64,000 nt of DNA. It comes from BOG-908 sp963795825 (GTDB taxonomy: Bacteria; Pseudomonadota; Alphaproteobacteria; Acetobacterales; Acetobacteraceae). The notes beneath the pieces were generated by a model. It did not search any database, was not told the DNA's origin, and saw only the letters and a list, made by a program, of their open reading frames with translations. The position numbers and the translations under genes are program-made. Positions 45,681 to 53,540 of the stretch are shown here, in pieces. The stretch's first letter is position 1, and each line of letters opens with the position of its first letter. Where the stretch lies: contig CAWCIW010000001.1 of the NCBI GenBank assembly GCA_963795825.1, positions 1,116,001-1,180,000 on the forward strand, in the 5' to 3' direction.

Positions 45681-45757
45681 GCCAACTCCTCCTATCCGCG
45701 ACTTCGGATGCGTCTCCTGTCAGGCTCGGCGGCCGACGGGACCCGCAGGGCCTGCAA

Positions 45758-46396
45758 TCAGGTGGCCAAACCAGCCAGCCCCGCGCGCAACGCCTCGATC
45801 CCCTCGCCACTCCGCGCACTCGTGGCCAGTACCTCGGGATACGCCGCCGCATGCCCCTTCATTGCCGCCTCAACCTCCGCCCGCTTGCGCGCCAGACGGT
45901 CCGGCTTCAACCCGTCGATTTTCGTCAAAACCAACTGGAACGCCACCGCCGCACGATCGAACAAATCCATCACCGCCAAATCCGATGCCTTCAACTCGAT
46001 ACGCGCATCCAACAACAAAACAACCCGCCGCAACACCACACGCCCGCGCAGGAAGTCAAACATCAACCCCTGCCAATCCTCCTTCACCGCCTTGGCGGCC
46101 TGCGCATACCCATACCCAGGCATGTCCACCAAAACCAACCGCCCACCCAAATCGAAGAAATTCAACTGCTTCGTGCGCCCCGGCTCGCTCGACGCGCGCG
46201 CCAACGCCTTGTGCCCCGTCAACGCATTCACCAACGACGACTTGCCGACATTGGAGCGCCCGGCAAACGCCACCTCCGGGCCACGCGGCTCCGGCAACTG
46301 GTCAATGCGCTGTGCCGCGAAATAGAACCGGCACTCGGCGGCGAATAGCAGCCGGCCGGCCTCCAGCTCCGCGGCTTGTTCTTCGGGTGTGGTCAC
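45758..46396 (-). CDS. engB: Ribosome biogenesis GTPase EngB/YihA
   Basis: An essential GTPase for large-subunit assembly. 212 residues with G1 GRSNVGKSS, G2 GRTKQLNFF, G3 DMPGYG, G4 LTKIDGLK and G5 TSARSGEG. The start is GTG at 46396, lying one base outside the inverted-repeat element at 46397-46606, with no clear ribosome-binding site; the frame continuing into the element lacks similarity. Last gene of the rpmH-rnpA-yidD-yidC-engB block. Confidence 0.93.
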   Translation of the reverse strand: MTTPEEQAAELEAGRLLFAAECRFYFAAQRIDQLPEPRGPEVAFAGRSNVGKSSLVNALTGHKALARASSEPGRTKQLNFFDLGGRLVLVDMPGYGYAQAAKAVKEDWQGLMFDFLRGRVVLRRVVLLLDARIELKASDLAVMDLFDRAAVAFQLVLTKIDGLKPDRLARKRAEVEAAMKGHAAAYPEVLATSARSGEGIEALRAGLAGLAT

Positions 46397-46398
46397 GG

Positions 46399-46606
46399 AA
46401 GGCAAGGCCAGGGGCTCTGCCCCTGGACCCCGCTGGGGCCAGTCGGCCCCAGACCCCGGGCTTCGCCCCTCGCAGTGTGGAGCGGGGGGGCGCACGTGCG
46501 GTGGCCAAAGTCCGGATGCCCCCCCGCTCCGCACTGCGAACGCAAACAGGTTCTAAGGACGACTGTCCTTAGCGGGGTCCAGGGGCAGAGCCCCTGGCCT
46601 TGCCTT
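46399..46606. repeat. MITE-like element with 34-base perfect terminal inverted repeats
   Basis: 46401-46434 and 46571-46604 are perfect inverse copies (GGCAAGGCCAGGGG...GGACCCCGCT), each itself containing a GGGGC-TCT-GCCCC hairpin. Inside, a second inverted pair (TCGCAGTGTGGAGCGGGGGG near 46470 and CCCCCCGCTCCGCACTGCGA near 46520) nests in the first. There is no coding frame. It is GC-rich and unrelated in sequence to the AT-armed element family. Lies between yidC and engB. Confidence 0.88.
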
Positions 46607-46613
46607 ACCGTGT

Positions 46614-48362
46614 TCACGCCCGAACCACGCGCCCCGTGAGCTTGGCCTGGCGCTGGATATACCATTGCTGCGCCATAGTAAGCGTATTGTTCCACGACCA
46701 GTAAATCACCAGCCCCGCCGGAAACCGCCCCATTGTAAACATGAAGATCAGCGGCATGAACTGCAGCATGCGCGCCTGCGCCGGGTCGGGCGGCGGCGGG
46801 TTTAGTTTCTGCTGAAAAAACATCGTTGCACCCATCACCAGCGGCCACACGCCAAGGTGAAGATAGGGCGAGAACGTGCTCGGATCGACGGGGATCAGGC
46901 CGAACAGGTTGAAGATGTTGGTGGGATCGACCGAGGAGAGGTCCTGGATCCAGCCGAAGAACGGCGCGTGGCGCATTTCGATGGTGATCAGGATCACCTT
47001 GTAGAGCGCGAAGAACACCGGGATCTGCAGCAGCATCGGCGCGCAGCCGCTAACAGGGCTCACGTTTTCCGATTTGTACACCGACATCATTTCGGATTGC
47101 AGCTTGGCCGGATCGTCCTTGTATTTCTCGCGCACCGCGGTGATTTTCGGACCGAGCAGCCGCATCTTGCCCATGCTGCGATAGGAGCGCGCGGCGATCG
47201 GGTAGAACAGCACCTTCACGCACAAGGTAAAGATCATGATCGCAATGCCGAAATTGCCGACGACGTTGTAGATCCAGTCGATCGCGTAGAAAAACGGCTT
47301 TGTCAGGAACGGGAACCAGCCCCAGTCGACGGCGTACGAGAAGCGCGGGATATTGGCGTTCGCCTCGTAACGGTCGAGCAGGTGCACTTCCTTGGCGCCG
47401 GCGAACACGCGGCTGTCGCTGTTGGCGTCCGCGCCTGGTGCTAAATGTTCCGGCGATGCGGCGAGGTAATTCACCTCAAAACGATCGGCACCATTGTCGA
47501 GCCAGTGTTTCCACTCGGTGGTCGTGGGGGCCGCCTGGTCGGGGATCAGTGCGGTCAGCCAATATTTGTCGGTGAAGCCGGCCCAGCCGCCGGTGCCGGT
47601 ATGCGTGTAGCCAACGCTGTCGGCCTTGTCGCCCTGGGTCTTGACCTTTGCGTAAGTCAGGTCCTCCAGCTTGAGGTCCATCATGCCAAGCAGGCCTTCG
47701 AACACGTTGTAGCCGGCGGTTTGCGGCAGCCAGTCGCGCCGCACCCGCTGCCACGGCCAGAGCTGCACGGGCGTCGTGCCCGAATTGTGCACGCTCTGGC
47801 GCGCGCTGAACACGTAGTTGTCGTCAACGGACAGCGTGATGTGGAACTGCAGGCCCGCGCCGTTATCCCAGCTGATCGTCACCGGATGGCCGGCCGAAAT
47901 ACTGCCGCCTTCGCTGGTCCACACGGTATCGCTGTCCGGCAGCTTCACCTTGTCCGTGCTGGTCCAGCCGAACTGCACGTAGCTCGGCTGCGGGTCAGAG
48001 CGCGGCTCGAGCACGCGCACCAGCGGCGACTTCTTGGAAACCGTCTCGTGGTAGTCGCGCACCCGCAGATCGTCGAGGCTGGCGCCGAGCAGGCTGAGGC
48101 TGCCGGTCACGCGCGGGCCGTCGATCACCACGCGTGGTATTTTCGCGGGGTCCATCAGCGGCGAGGGGACGTGTTCCGGCTGGGTGCCGGGCGGCGCCGG
48201 ATCGTGGGTGGGCCGCGGCGTCTGGTCGGACGGCGTGTTCTTCGTGGTCTGGGCGGCCTGGCGCGCGAGCTGGGCGTGGTTCTTCGGCGGCGCCAAATAT
48301 TGGAACACCAGCAGGATCGCCACGGCCATGGCGATGAACAGCGGGAGGCGTTTCTGGTCCAT
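46614..48362 (-). CDS. yidC: Membrane protein insertase YidC
   Basis: Inserts and folds inner-membrane proteins with or without Sec. 582 residues: an N-terminal membrane anchor (KRLPLFIAMAVAILLVFQYL), a large periplasmic beta-domain (about 60-360), and the conserved five-helix core with GNFGIAIMIFTLCVKVLFYP, the RSYRSMGKM hydrophilic-groove Arg region, and NPVSGCAPMLLQIPVFFALY-like sequence. Its ATG overlaps the yidD stop (TGATG). Confidence 0.96.
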   Translation of the reverse strand: MDQKRLPLFIAMAVAILLVFQYLAPPKNHAQLARQAAQTTKNTPSDQTPRPTHDPAPPGTQPEHVPSPLMDPAKIPRVVIDGPRVTGSLSLLGASLDDLRVRDYHETVSKKSPLVRVLEPRSDPQPSYVQFGWTSTDKVKLPDSDTVWTSEGGSISAGHPVTISWDNGAGLQFHITLSVDDNYVFSARQSVHNSGTTPVQLWPWQRVRRDWLPQTAGYNVFEGLLGMMDLKLEDLTYAKVKTQGDKADSVGYTHTGTGGWAGFTDKYWLTALIPDQAAPTTTEWKHWLDNGADRFEVNYLAASPEHLAPGADANSDSRVFAGAKEVHLLDRYEANANIPRFSYAVDWGWFPFLTKPFFYAIDWIYNVVGNFGIAIMIFTLCVKVLFYPIAARSYRSMGKMRLLGPKITAVREKYKDDPAKLQSEMMSVYKSENVSPVSGCAPMLLQIPVFFALYKVILITIEMRHAPFFGWIQDLSSVDPTNIFNLFGLIPVDPSTFSPYLHLGVWPLVMGATMFFQQKLNPPPPDPAQARMLQFMPLIFMFTMGRFPAGLVIYWSWNNTLTMAQQWYIQRQAKLTGRVVRA

Positions 48363-48655
48363 CAGCGTGCCTTGGCGACTTTCAGGTTCTCGTCCGCGGG
48401 ACGATGTGCGCAGGGTGGAACGGGGTCATGGCCGCAGCCGCCCCAGGGATTGCAGCGCAGGATGCGCCAGGCCGCGAGCGCCAGGCCGCGCAGTGCCCCG
48501 TGCCGGCGCAATGCCTCGATGGCATAGGCGCTGCAACTCGGCTCGAAGCGGCAGGCCGGTGGCAGCAGCGGCCGCAGCACGAGCTGGTAGCCGCGCACCA
48601 GCAAGGCGAGTGCCGCGCCGGCCGGGTTGGCGCCGGCGGAACCGGCCAGGCTCAT
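48362..48655 (-). CDS. yidD: Membrane protein insertion efficiency factor YidD
   Basis: A 97-residue membrane-associated helper of YidC. It has the family core LVLRPLLPPACRFEPSCSAYAIEAL and RILRCNPWGGCGHDPVP with three conserved Cys. The start ATG at 48655 overlaps the rnpA stop (ATGA), and its stop overlaps the yidC start. Confidence 0.94.
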   Translation of the reverse strand: MSLAGSAGANPAGAALALLVRGYQLVLRPLLPPACRFEPSCSAYAIEALRRHGALRGLALAAWRILRCNPWGGCGHDPVPPCAHRPADENLKVAKAR

Positions 48656-49041
48656 GGTTTGGCCGAAGAGGCGACGCCCAGCTTTGCCAGGCCGCGCCGC
48701 AGATCGTCGATCAGCAGATCGAACCGGCGGGTGCGCGTGGTATCGCGGCCGACGAGCACCAGATCGGCGCCGGTCGCCGGTGTCTCGGCGAGCAGGATAC
48801 GCGCCGCTGCGCGCAGGCGACGCCTGGTCCGGTTGCGCACCACGGCGTTGCCCACTTTCTTGGTGACGGTGAAGCCGAGGCGGACGGGCAGCGAATCGTC
48901 GCGGACGAGCGCCTGCAGCACCAGGCCGGGCGAGGGGGCCTTGCGGCCCTTCGCCGCCACGCGAAGGAACTCGGCGCGGCGCTTGAGATGCGGCGCGCGT
49001 GGCGCAGCCTCGGGCCGCGGCGAGGTCACCGCGTCCGCCAT
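48652..49041 (-). CDS. rnpA: Ribonuclease P protein component
   Basis: The protein subunit of RNase P for tRNA 5' processing. The 129 residues include LKRRAEFLRVAAKGRK, RLGFTVTKKVGNAVVRNRTRRRLR (the RNR motif) and GADLVLVGRDTT. The ATG at 49041 follows rpmH by 5 bases; upstream frame extension overlaps rpmH and was rejected. Confidence 0.95.
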   Translation of the reverse strand: MADAVTSPRPEAAPRAPHLKRRAEFLRVAAKGRKAPSPGLVLQALVRDDSLPVRLGFTVTKKVGNAVVRNRTRRRLRAAARILLAETPATGADLVLVGRDTTRTRRFDLLIDDLRRGLAKLGVASSAKP

Positions 49042-49046
49042 CGATG

Positions 49047-49181
49047 TCAGGCCGAGAGCTTCTTCCGGCCCTTGGCACGGCGGTTGGCGATCACCTTGCG
49101 GCCACCCACCGTCTCCATGCGCGCGCGGAACCCGTGCCGGCGCTTGCGGACGAGCTTGGATGGTTGATACGTACGCTTCAC
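49047..49181 (-). CDS. rpmH: 50S ribosomal protein L34
   Basis: A 44-residue protein that reads KRTYQPSKLVRKRRHGFRAR, METVGGRKVIANRRAKGRKK and LSA, an unmistakable L34. The start is GTG at 49181 with GGAG 7 bases upstream. It heads the rpmH-rnpA-yidD-yidC operon behind a strong promoter. Confidence 0.97.
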   Translation of the reverse strand: MKRTYQPSKLVRKRRHGFRARMETVGGRKVIANRRAKGRKKLSA

Positions 49182-49239
49182 GGGGGCACTCCAACGGCTT
49201 GTGCGGGGCGCATGGCGGCCCCGGTGTCATGGGGCCGCG

Positions 49240-49268
49240 TTATAGGTGCGCCCGGCGGCCTGCGTCAA
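49240..49268 (-). promoter_or_regulatory. Sigma-70 promoter of the rpmH operon
   Basis: On the minus strand TTGACG (49268-49263), a 17-base spacer and TATAAC (49245-49240), giving a leader of about 50 bases before rpmH. Confidence 0.72.
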
Positions 49269-49405
49269 ATGGGCGCGTCCTGGATCGGGCGCATCCATCG
49301 TCGGCAGGTGTGCTTAGGATGGAATATGCCGGGCCTTTGGAAACGAAACCGGTCCGCGCCGGTTGTGTCAGTGCATCGGCGCAATGTCCGGGGAGACGCA
49401 AAAGC

Positions 49406-49750
49406 ATGCAAGGCCTAGGGTTCGCGCTGGCCGGGATCGTGGCGGGTGTGTTGGCCACGCTGCTCTGGGCGCGGACGGCTATCGCCACGCAGCGTGCGGA
49501 GACGGCCAGGCTGCAGGCCGCCCTCGCCGCGGCGGGCGCGGTGGAGGGCCACCTGGCCGAGCTGCGCCAGCAGGTCGCCACGTTGCGGCACGATCTGCGC
49601 GGGATTTTGTCGCCGGCGCTCCTGGTGGCCGACGGGCTGCTGAACAGTGCCGAGCCCAAGGTGAAGCGCGCCGGCGAGGTGATGGTGCGCACGGTGGAGC
49701 GCGCCTCCGAGCGGCTGTCCGAACTGACGGTGCCCCCGCCCGCCTTCTAA
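49406..49750 (+). CDS. Small membrane protein with an isolated HisKA-like domain
   Basis: A 114-residue protein. An N-terminal membrane helix (3-22) and a coiled coil (27-58) lead into RHDLRGILSPALLVADGLL, which looks like the H-box of a histidine kinase dimerisation domain (His62), followed by a second helix (VMVRTVERASERLSEL). There is no ATPase or receiver domain and the frame ends naturally. It could be a phosphotransfer or inhibitory partner of kinases; this is inferred from the motif only. The ATG at 49406 has GGGGAG 10 bases upstream. Divergent from rpmH. Confidence 0.65.
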   Translation: MQGLGFALAGIVAGVLATLLWARTAIATQRAETARLQAALAAAGAVEGHLAELRQQVATLRHDLRGILSPALLVADGLLNSAEPKVKRAGEVMVRTVERASERLSELTVPPPAF

Positions 49751-49771
49751 CCGACCCAAGTCGCCCGGCGC

Positions 49772-50224
49772 CTAGCTCGCCCCGCCGCTCACCAGCCCCC
49801 AGCAATACCGCTCCGCCACTTCCGCCACCACCGAGTCGTCGGGCGCCACAAGCACCGCCCGGTGCTCTACCGCGAACGGCGCGCCCCGCTCGCAAATCCG
49901 GGCGGAAAGCGTGTGCCGCCGCAGGCCGAGCGATGCTACCACGCGGCCGAACGGTATGTCCGTCGTCGCCAGTGCGGCGACCATGCCGGGCGGCAGCAGC
50001 CCCGGCCGGAACCACAGATCCGCTTCCGACAGGGCACGGGCGCCGCAAAGCAGGGTCACGCGGCGATGCTGCCCATCGGCGACGCATCTGGGTGGCGTGG
50101 CCGGCCCCGCAACGGCGCGGCGTATGGTGATCGGCGCGCCGCAGAGCGCTTCGAGCACGGCGGTGGCGCTGTCGGCGGCGAGCAGGGCGTCGTGGAGAGA
50201 CTGCGCAGTGACGGTGGGCAGCAC
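49772..50224 (-). CDS. Hypothetical protein, possibly chorismate lyase/UTRA-fold related
   Basis: 150 residues, GTG start at 50224, one base after the DUF3293 stop, so it is the second gene of a pair. The middle segment (WFRPGLLPPGMVAALATTDIPFGRVVASLGL) is reminiscent of UbiC-like proteins (LPPGL...L.TTD.PLG), but the catalytic residues cannot be confirmed. No signal peptide or membrane segment. Function unassigned. Confidence 0.6.
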   Translation of the reverse strand: MLPTVTAQSLHDALLAADSATAVLEALCGAPITIRRAVAGPATPPRCVADGQHRRVTLLCGARALSEADLWFRPGLLPPGMVAALATTDIPFGRVVASLGLRRHTLSARICERGAPFAVEHRAVLVAPDDSVVAEVAERYCWGLVSGGAS

Positions 50225-50225
50225 G

Positions 50226-50591
50226 TCAGGCGAGCGGCAGCAGCCGGACGCCCTGGCCGCGCTTCAACCCCACCATAGTGGCCTGGCCGAACAGCCGTGC
50301 CAGCCGGGCAAGCCGGCGCCGGTCGCCGATAACGAGCAGGTGGTCCGGCCGGGCGCGTCGGCCGGTGCCGCTTGCGGGCAGCGCCGGCGTGCTGCCGAGC
50401 CGGAGGCGGAGCGCGGCCATCATCCGGTCGTTCCAGTCGGGCGGCATGCGCCGGTTGGCGCGGTTCCACGCGGTTATCAGCACCGCCTCGCGCGCGCCCA
50501 GGCCGGCGAGCAGGCCGTCCAGTGCCATGGAGCGGCGGCCGATCTGCAGGTCGAATCCGGCAACGCTGTAGCGGCGGGGTTTCAAGGTCAT
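50226..50591 (-). CDS. DUF3293 domain-containing protein
   Basis: 121 residues with the DUF3293 pattern: AVLITAWNRANRRMPPDWNDRM near the middle, HLLVIGDRRRLARLARLFGQATMV and a basic C-terminus. Function unknown. The ATG at 50591 lies outside the neighbouring repeat element; the frame extends through the repeat but that part is low-complexity. First gene of a two-gene operon. Confidence 0.75.
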   Translation of the reverse strand: MTLKPRRYSVAGFDLQIGRRSMALDGLLAGLGAREAVLITAWNRANRRMPPDWNDRMMAALRLRLGSTPALPASGTGRRARPDHLLVIGDRRRLARLARLFGQATMVGLKRGQGVRLLPLA

Positions 50592-50631
50592 GCGACCGCT
50601 TAGGCCGGCGGGGTGGGACGCACAACAGTTA

Positions 50632-50796
50632 GTAAGAAAGGCCTTCTTTTTCGAGAAAAAGAAGCAAAAAGCTTTTATCCCGTGCTGTCGCGCCCAGGCT
50701 GGATACACGCTTCGCGTGCTACTTGGTGCCGGCCCCAACGAACGGGGCCAAAAGTTTTTTGGTCCTTTTTTTCAAAAAAGGACTGCTTGCCTTGCC
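50632..50796. repeat. Intergenic repeat element, full (T-arm / core III / C-arm)
   Basis: T-arm with a CGAG loop, C-arm with a TTCAAA loop. The core (GGCTGGATACACG, GCCGGCCCCAACGAACGG) is the reverse-orientation relative of the 22.5 kb core. Ends exactly at the lipoprotein stop. Confidence 0.9.
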
Positions 50797-51318
50797 TTAC
50801 TGCCCCGCCCGCTCATTTGCCGCGAGCTCCTCCGGCGTAAGATTTAGCGCAAAATACAAATGGTAGTTCGGTCCGCTGACGCCTTTGCTCGTGGGCAGCT
50901 TCATCGCGATCTCCTGGCCGGTCACCTCCAGCGTGTCCACATTCTGCGGGAACGTGACGTGCTGCACATACGCCGCCTTGTCGAGTATCTGGCCATCGCG
51001 CACCACGCCGAGGATATAGCCCACATCGGCCGAGTTGCTGGTGGCCGCCGGGCCTTTGGTCACCACCATCACCACATGCCCGTGCGCGCCCTCAACCCTT
51101 ACGCCGAGCTTGCCGGAGCAGGCGCCCTGCACGTCGGTCAGCCGCACGCCAAGCACCAGGTCCGAAACGTCGGTGCCGCGCCCGTTGAAATGCGACACAT
51201 GCGACGCTTCCGGCAGCACATAGGCGCGCGGGCACTGCGCGGCTTCCTCGTCCGGGTCCGTATGGCAGGCGGCGACTGCGAGTGCCAGGAACAGGACGGA
51301 CAGGTGGGTCAGGCGCAT
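50797..51318 (-). CDS. Predicted lipoprotein
   Basis: A 173-residue exported protein with a lipobox AVAAC (Cys18) after a hydrophobic leader. The mature part has a beta-rich middle (VLGVRLTDVQGACSGKLGVRVEGAHGHVVMVV), compatible with an outer-membrane or periplasmic lipoprotein; no known family is recognised. The ATG at 51318 has GGAG 6 bases upstream. Divergent from ispH. Confidence 0.8.
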   Translation of the reverse strand: MRLTHLSVLFLALAVAACHTDPDEEAAQCPRAYVLPEASHVSHFNGRGTDVSDLVLGVRLTDVQGACSGKLGVRVEGAHGHVVMVVTKGPAATSNSADVGYILGVVRDGQILDKAAYVQHVTFPQNVDTLEVTGQEIAMKLPTSKGVSGPNYHLYFALNLTPEELAANERAGQ

Positions 51319-51502
51319 GGGTATCTCCGCTGCGGGGCCGTCGGTCGCTTGCGTGTCGCGATGCGCGGCCGGCGCCCCAATGCTTTGCCACAGCATCGCG
51401 CATTTGCACCAGGACCCCGGCTTTCGGTCCGCCGCCTTTGCACCCGGCGCCCGGCATCGCCATATTGCACGCAGACGAAGAGAGACGGGGACCGACCGAC
51501 CC

Positions 51503-52528
51503 ATGCCAGATAGCCCGACAGACCTGCTGATGCACGCGCCCGATCTCGGACTGGCACACACGCCCGACTCCGGCGGCGCGCCCGGGACCGCGCTCCGACC
51601 GCTGCGCGTGGTGCTGGCCGGCCCGCGCGGCTTCTGCGCCGGCGTCGACCGCGCCATACGCGTGGTGGAAGAGGCGCTGCGCCGCTACGGCGCGCCGGTC
51701 TATGTGCGCCACGAGATCGTCCACAACCGCACCGTGGTCGAGACTCTGGAAGCCCAGGGCGCGATCTTCGTCGAGGAACTCGACGAGGTGCCGGAAAACG
51801 CCCACGTGGTGTTCAGCGCGCACGGCGTGCCCAAGGCGGTGCCGGAAGAGGCGCAGCGCCGCAACCTGGCCTATCTGGACGCGACGTGTCCGCTGGTCAG
51901 CAAGGTGCACCGTGAGGCCGAGCGGCACTTCGCCGAGCAGCGCCATATCCTGATGATCGGCCATGCCGGCCACCCCGAAGTGGTGGGCACCATGGGCCAG
52001 CTGCCGCCGGGCGCGGTCACGCTGGTGCAGAACGCCGCCGAGGCGCTGACCGTGGCGCCGGCCGAGATCGCCAACCTCGCCTTCATCACCCAGACCACGC
52101 TGAGCGTGGACGATACCGCCGAGATCGTGGAGATCCTGCGCCGCCGCTTCCCCGAAATCGAAGGGCCGAAGCGCGAGGACATCTGCTACGCCACCACCAA
52201 TCGCCAGGCCGCGGTCAAGGCGATCGCCCAGGGTTGCGACCTGCTCATTGTGATCGGCAGCCCGAACAGCAGCAACAGCCAGCGCCTTCGCGAAGTGGCC
52301 GAGCGCGCCGGCGCCGGGCGTGCGATCCTGGTGCCCAAGGTGGGCGACATGGATTTCTCCCTGATGGAGGGTGTTGGGACTGTCGGTATTACCGCGGGGG
52401 CTTCGGCGCCTGAGAGCCTGGTGCAGGAAGTTCTGGCCGAGCTGGGGCGGCGGTTCACGCTGCAGATCGAGGAGCGGCAGGTTACCACCGAGGACGTCAT
52501 CTTCAAGCTGCCTTATCCTCTGGCTTAG
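51503..52528 (+). CDS. ispH: 4-hydroxy-3-methylbut-2-enyl diphosphate reductase
   Basis: The last enzyme of the MEP isoprenoid pathway, a 4Fe-4S reductase. The three cluster Cys are in GPRGFCAGVDRA, LDATCPLVSKVH and EDICYATTNRQ. Substrate-binding FSAHGVPK, MIGHAGHPEVVGT and TQTTLSVDD are also present. 341 residues from ATG 51503, about 25 longer at the N-terminus than E. coli IspH. Confidence 0.96.
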   Translation: MPDSPTDLLMHAPDLGLAHTPDSGGAPGTALRPLRVVLAGPRGFCAGVDRAIRVVEEALRRYGAPVYVRHEIVHNRTVVETLEAQGAIFVEELDEVPENAHVVFSAHGVPKAVPEEAQRRNLAYLDATCPLVSKVHREAERHFAEQRHILMIGHAGHPEVVGTMGQLPPGAVTLVQNAAEALTVAPAEIANLAFITQTTLSVDDTAEIVEILRRRFPEIEGPKREDICYATTNRQAAVKAIAQGCDLLIVIGSPNSSNSQRLREVAERAGAGRAILVPKVGDMDFSLMEGVGTVGITAGASAPESLVQEVLAELGRRFTLQIEERQVTTEDVIFKLPYPLA

Positions 52529-52590
52529 GCAAGCAAGGCCTTCTTTTCTGAAGAAAAGAAGCAAAAGACTTTTGATCCGCTGTCGCCGAC
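52529..52590. repeat. Single repeat arm (T-arm)
   Basis: GGCAAGCAAGGCC then TTC-T4-CTGAAGAAAAGAAGC and AAAAGACTTTTG, the CTGAAG loop type, starting at the ispH stop; followed by CGCTGTCGCCGAC without a partner arm. Confidence 0.85.
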
Positions 52591-52603
52591 TTTTGAAAAG
52601 CCT

Positions 52604-53023
52604 CTATGTTTCCTGCAGGGGGGTTTTCTCCAGGCGGCAGCCGCCTATCAGCCAGCTTCCATCTGGCTGCTGGGACATGTCGTAGATCGCCGTCACCAGG
52701 CGGCCGTCCGGGCCTACGATCTCAACGCGCTGCTCCACCGCCGCCTCCACGCGGTGCGCGTCCAGGAACTTGAACGAGCGCGGCCGATAGACCTGCGGAT
52801 AGGCCTGCTTCACGGCTTCCAGGAAATGCGTGCTGTCGCCGAACTTGTCCTGGATACCGGGCGTGGCGAACGCAAAGGCAGCGGGCGCGTCTTCCCGGCG
52901 GAAAGCGTCGATCTGCGCGGTGATCACCCTCGTGATCTCGGCGGCATCCGCAGGCGCCACCGGGGTTTGCGCCTGGGCGGAGAAGGCCAGCAGCAGGAGC
53001 ACGGTCAGCAAGGCTCTGCGCAT
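52604..53023 (-). CDS. Exported DUF4864 domain protein
   Basis: 139 residues. A signal peptide (1-19, ending AQA) is followed by the DUF4864 domain, an NTF2-like fold (TRVITAQIDAFRREDAPAAFAFATPGIQ, YDMSQQPDGSWLIGGC). Periplasmic, role unknown. The ATG at 53023 has AAGG upstream. Confidence 0.86.
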   Translation of the reverse strand: MRRALLTVLLLLAFSAQAQTPVAPADAAEITRVITAQIDAFRREDAPAAFAFATPGIQDKFGDSTHFLEAVKQAYPQVYRPRSFKFLDAHRVEAAVEQRVEIVGPDGRLVTAIYDMSQQPDGSWLIGGCRLEKTPLQET

Positions 53024-53058
53024 TTCGGCTTACCTTCCGGACGGGGATCGGACAGACT

Positions 53059-53098
53059 TAACAAAGCCTTCTTTTTCGCAAAAAAGATGCAAAAATCC
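53059..53098. repeat. Decayed single repeat arm
   Basis: AAAGCCTTC-T5-CGCAAAAAAGATGC and AAAAAT, a T-arm with mismatches; the following GCGCTTGGGCTGGAT resembles core III. In the divergent gap upstream of a small membrane protein gene. Confidence 0.6.
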
Positions 53099-53215
53099 GC
53101 CGTGTGCCGCCGCGCTTGGGCTGGATCAGGTGCGGACGCGCGGCCGGGTCGGCTGCGCGCGGCATCGCCGACCGGCATGCCTGTGAAACCAGCGCTTTAT
53201 TAACCAATTCCGATA

Positions 53216-53228
53216 CGGTATGATACCG
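53216..53228. promoter_or_regulatory. Palindrome CGGTAT-G-ATACCG immediately before a start codon
   Basis: A perfect 6-base dyad ending 2 bases before the ATG at 53231, where a Shine-Dalgarno sequence would be expected. It may be an operator or a translational hairpin; nothing further is known. Confidence 0.4.
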
Positions 53229-53230
53229 AA

Positions 53231-53518
53231 ATGAGAATCGTCGACAGTTTTGCGCATGGCCTGGTTGGCGTTTGCGGCACGTTCGCCCGCATCATGCTGA
53301 GCATGCTCGAATTCGTCGAGGGTATGCTGCGTGGGCTGATGAAAGGGGCGGGGCTGAACAACGACGTGCAGACCGTGGCACTGATATTCATCACCAGCAT
53401 GTTCCTGGTCGCGGTGCTGCGCCTGCTGCGCGGCCGGTTACGCACCAGCGCGGCGCTGGTCATGATACTGATCCTGGCCCACACGCTGGAGACGATCGCG
53501 CACGGGTCTCTGGGGTGA
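53231..53518 (+). CDS. Hypothetical small membrane protein
   Basis: 95 residues with two hydrophobic helices near 48-66 and 73-91 and an amphipathic N-terminal segment. No family recognised. The ATG at 53231 has no Shine-Dalgarno sequence; a palindrome occupies that place. Codon usage matches the neighbours. Ends just before a full repeat element. Confidence 0.6.
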   Translation: MRIVDSFAHGLVGVCGTFARIMLSMLEFVEGMLRGLMKGAGLNNDVQTVALIFITSMFLVAVLRLLRGRLRTSAALVMILILAHTLETIAHGSLG

Positions 53519-53540
53519 GGGCTATCCTGCTGAGATCGTA

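Noticed and set aside
46399..46606. Treating the yidC-engB palindrome as a simple terminator
   Set aside because: The 34-base perfect terminal repeats separated by 136 bases and the nested inner pair are far larger than a terminator needs and have no T-run.
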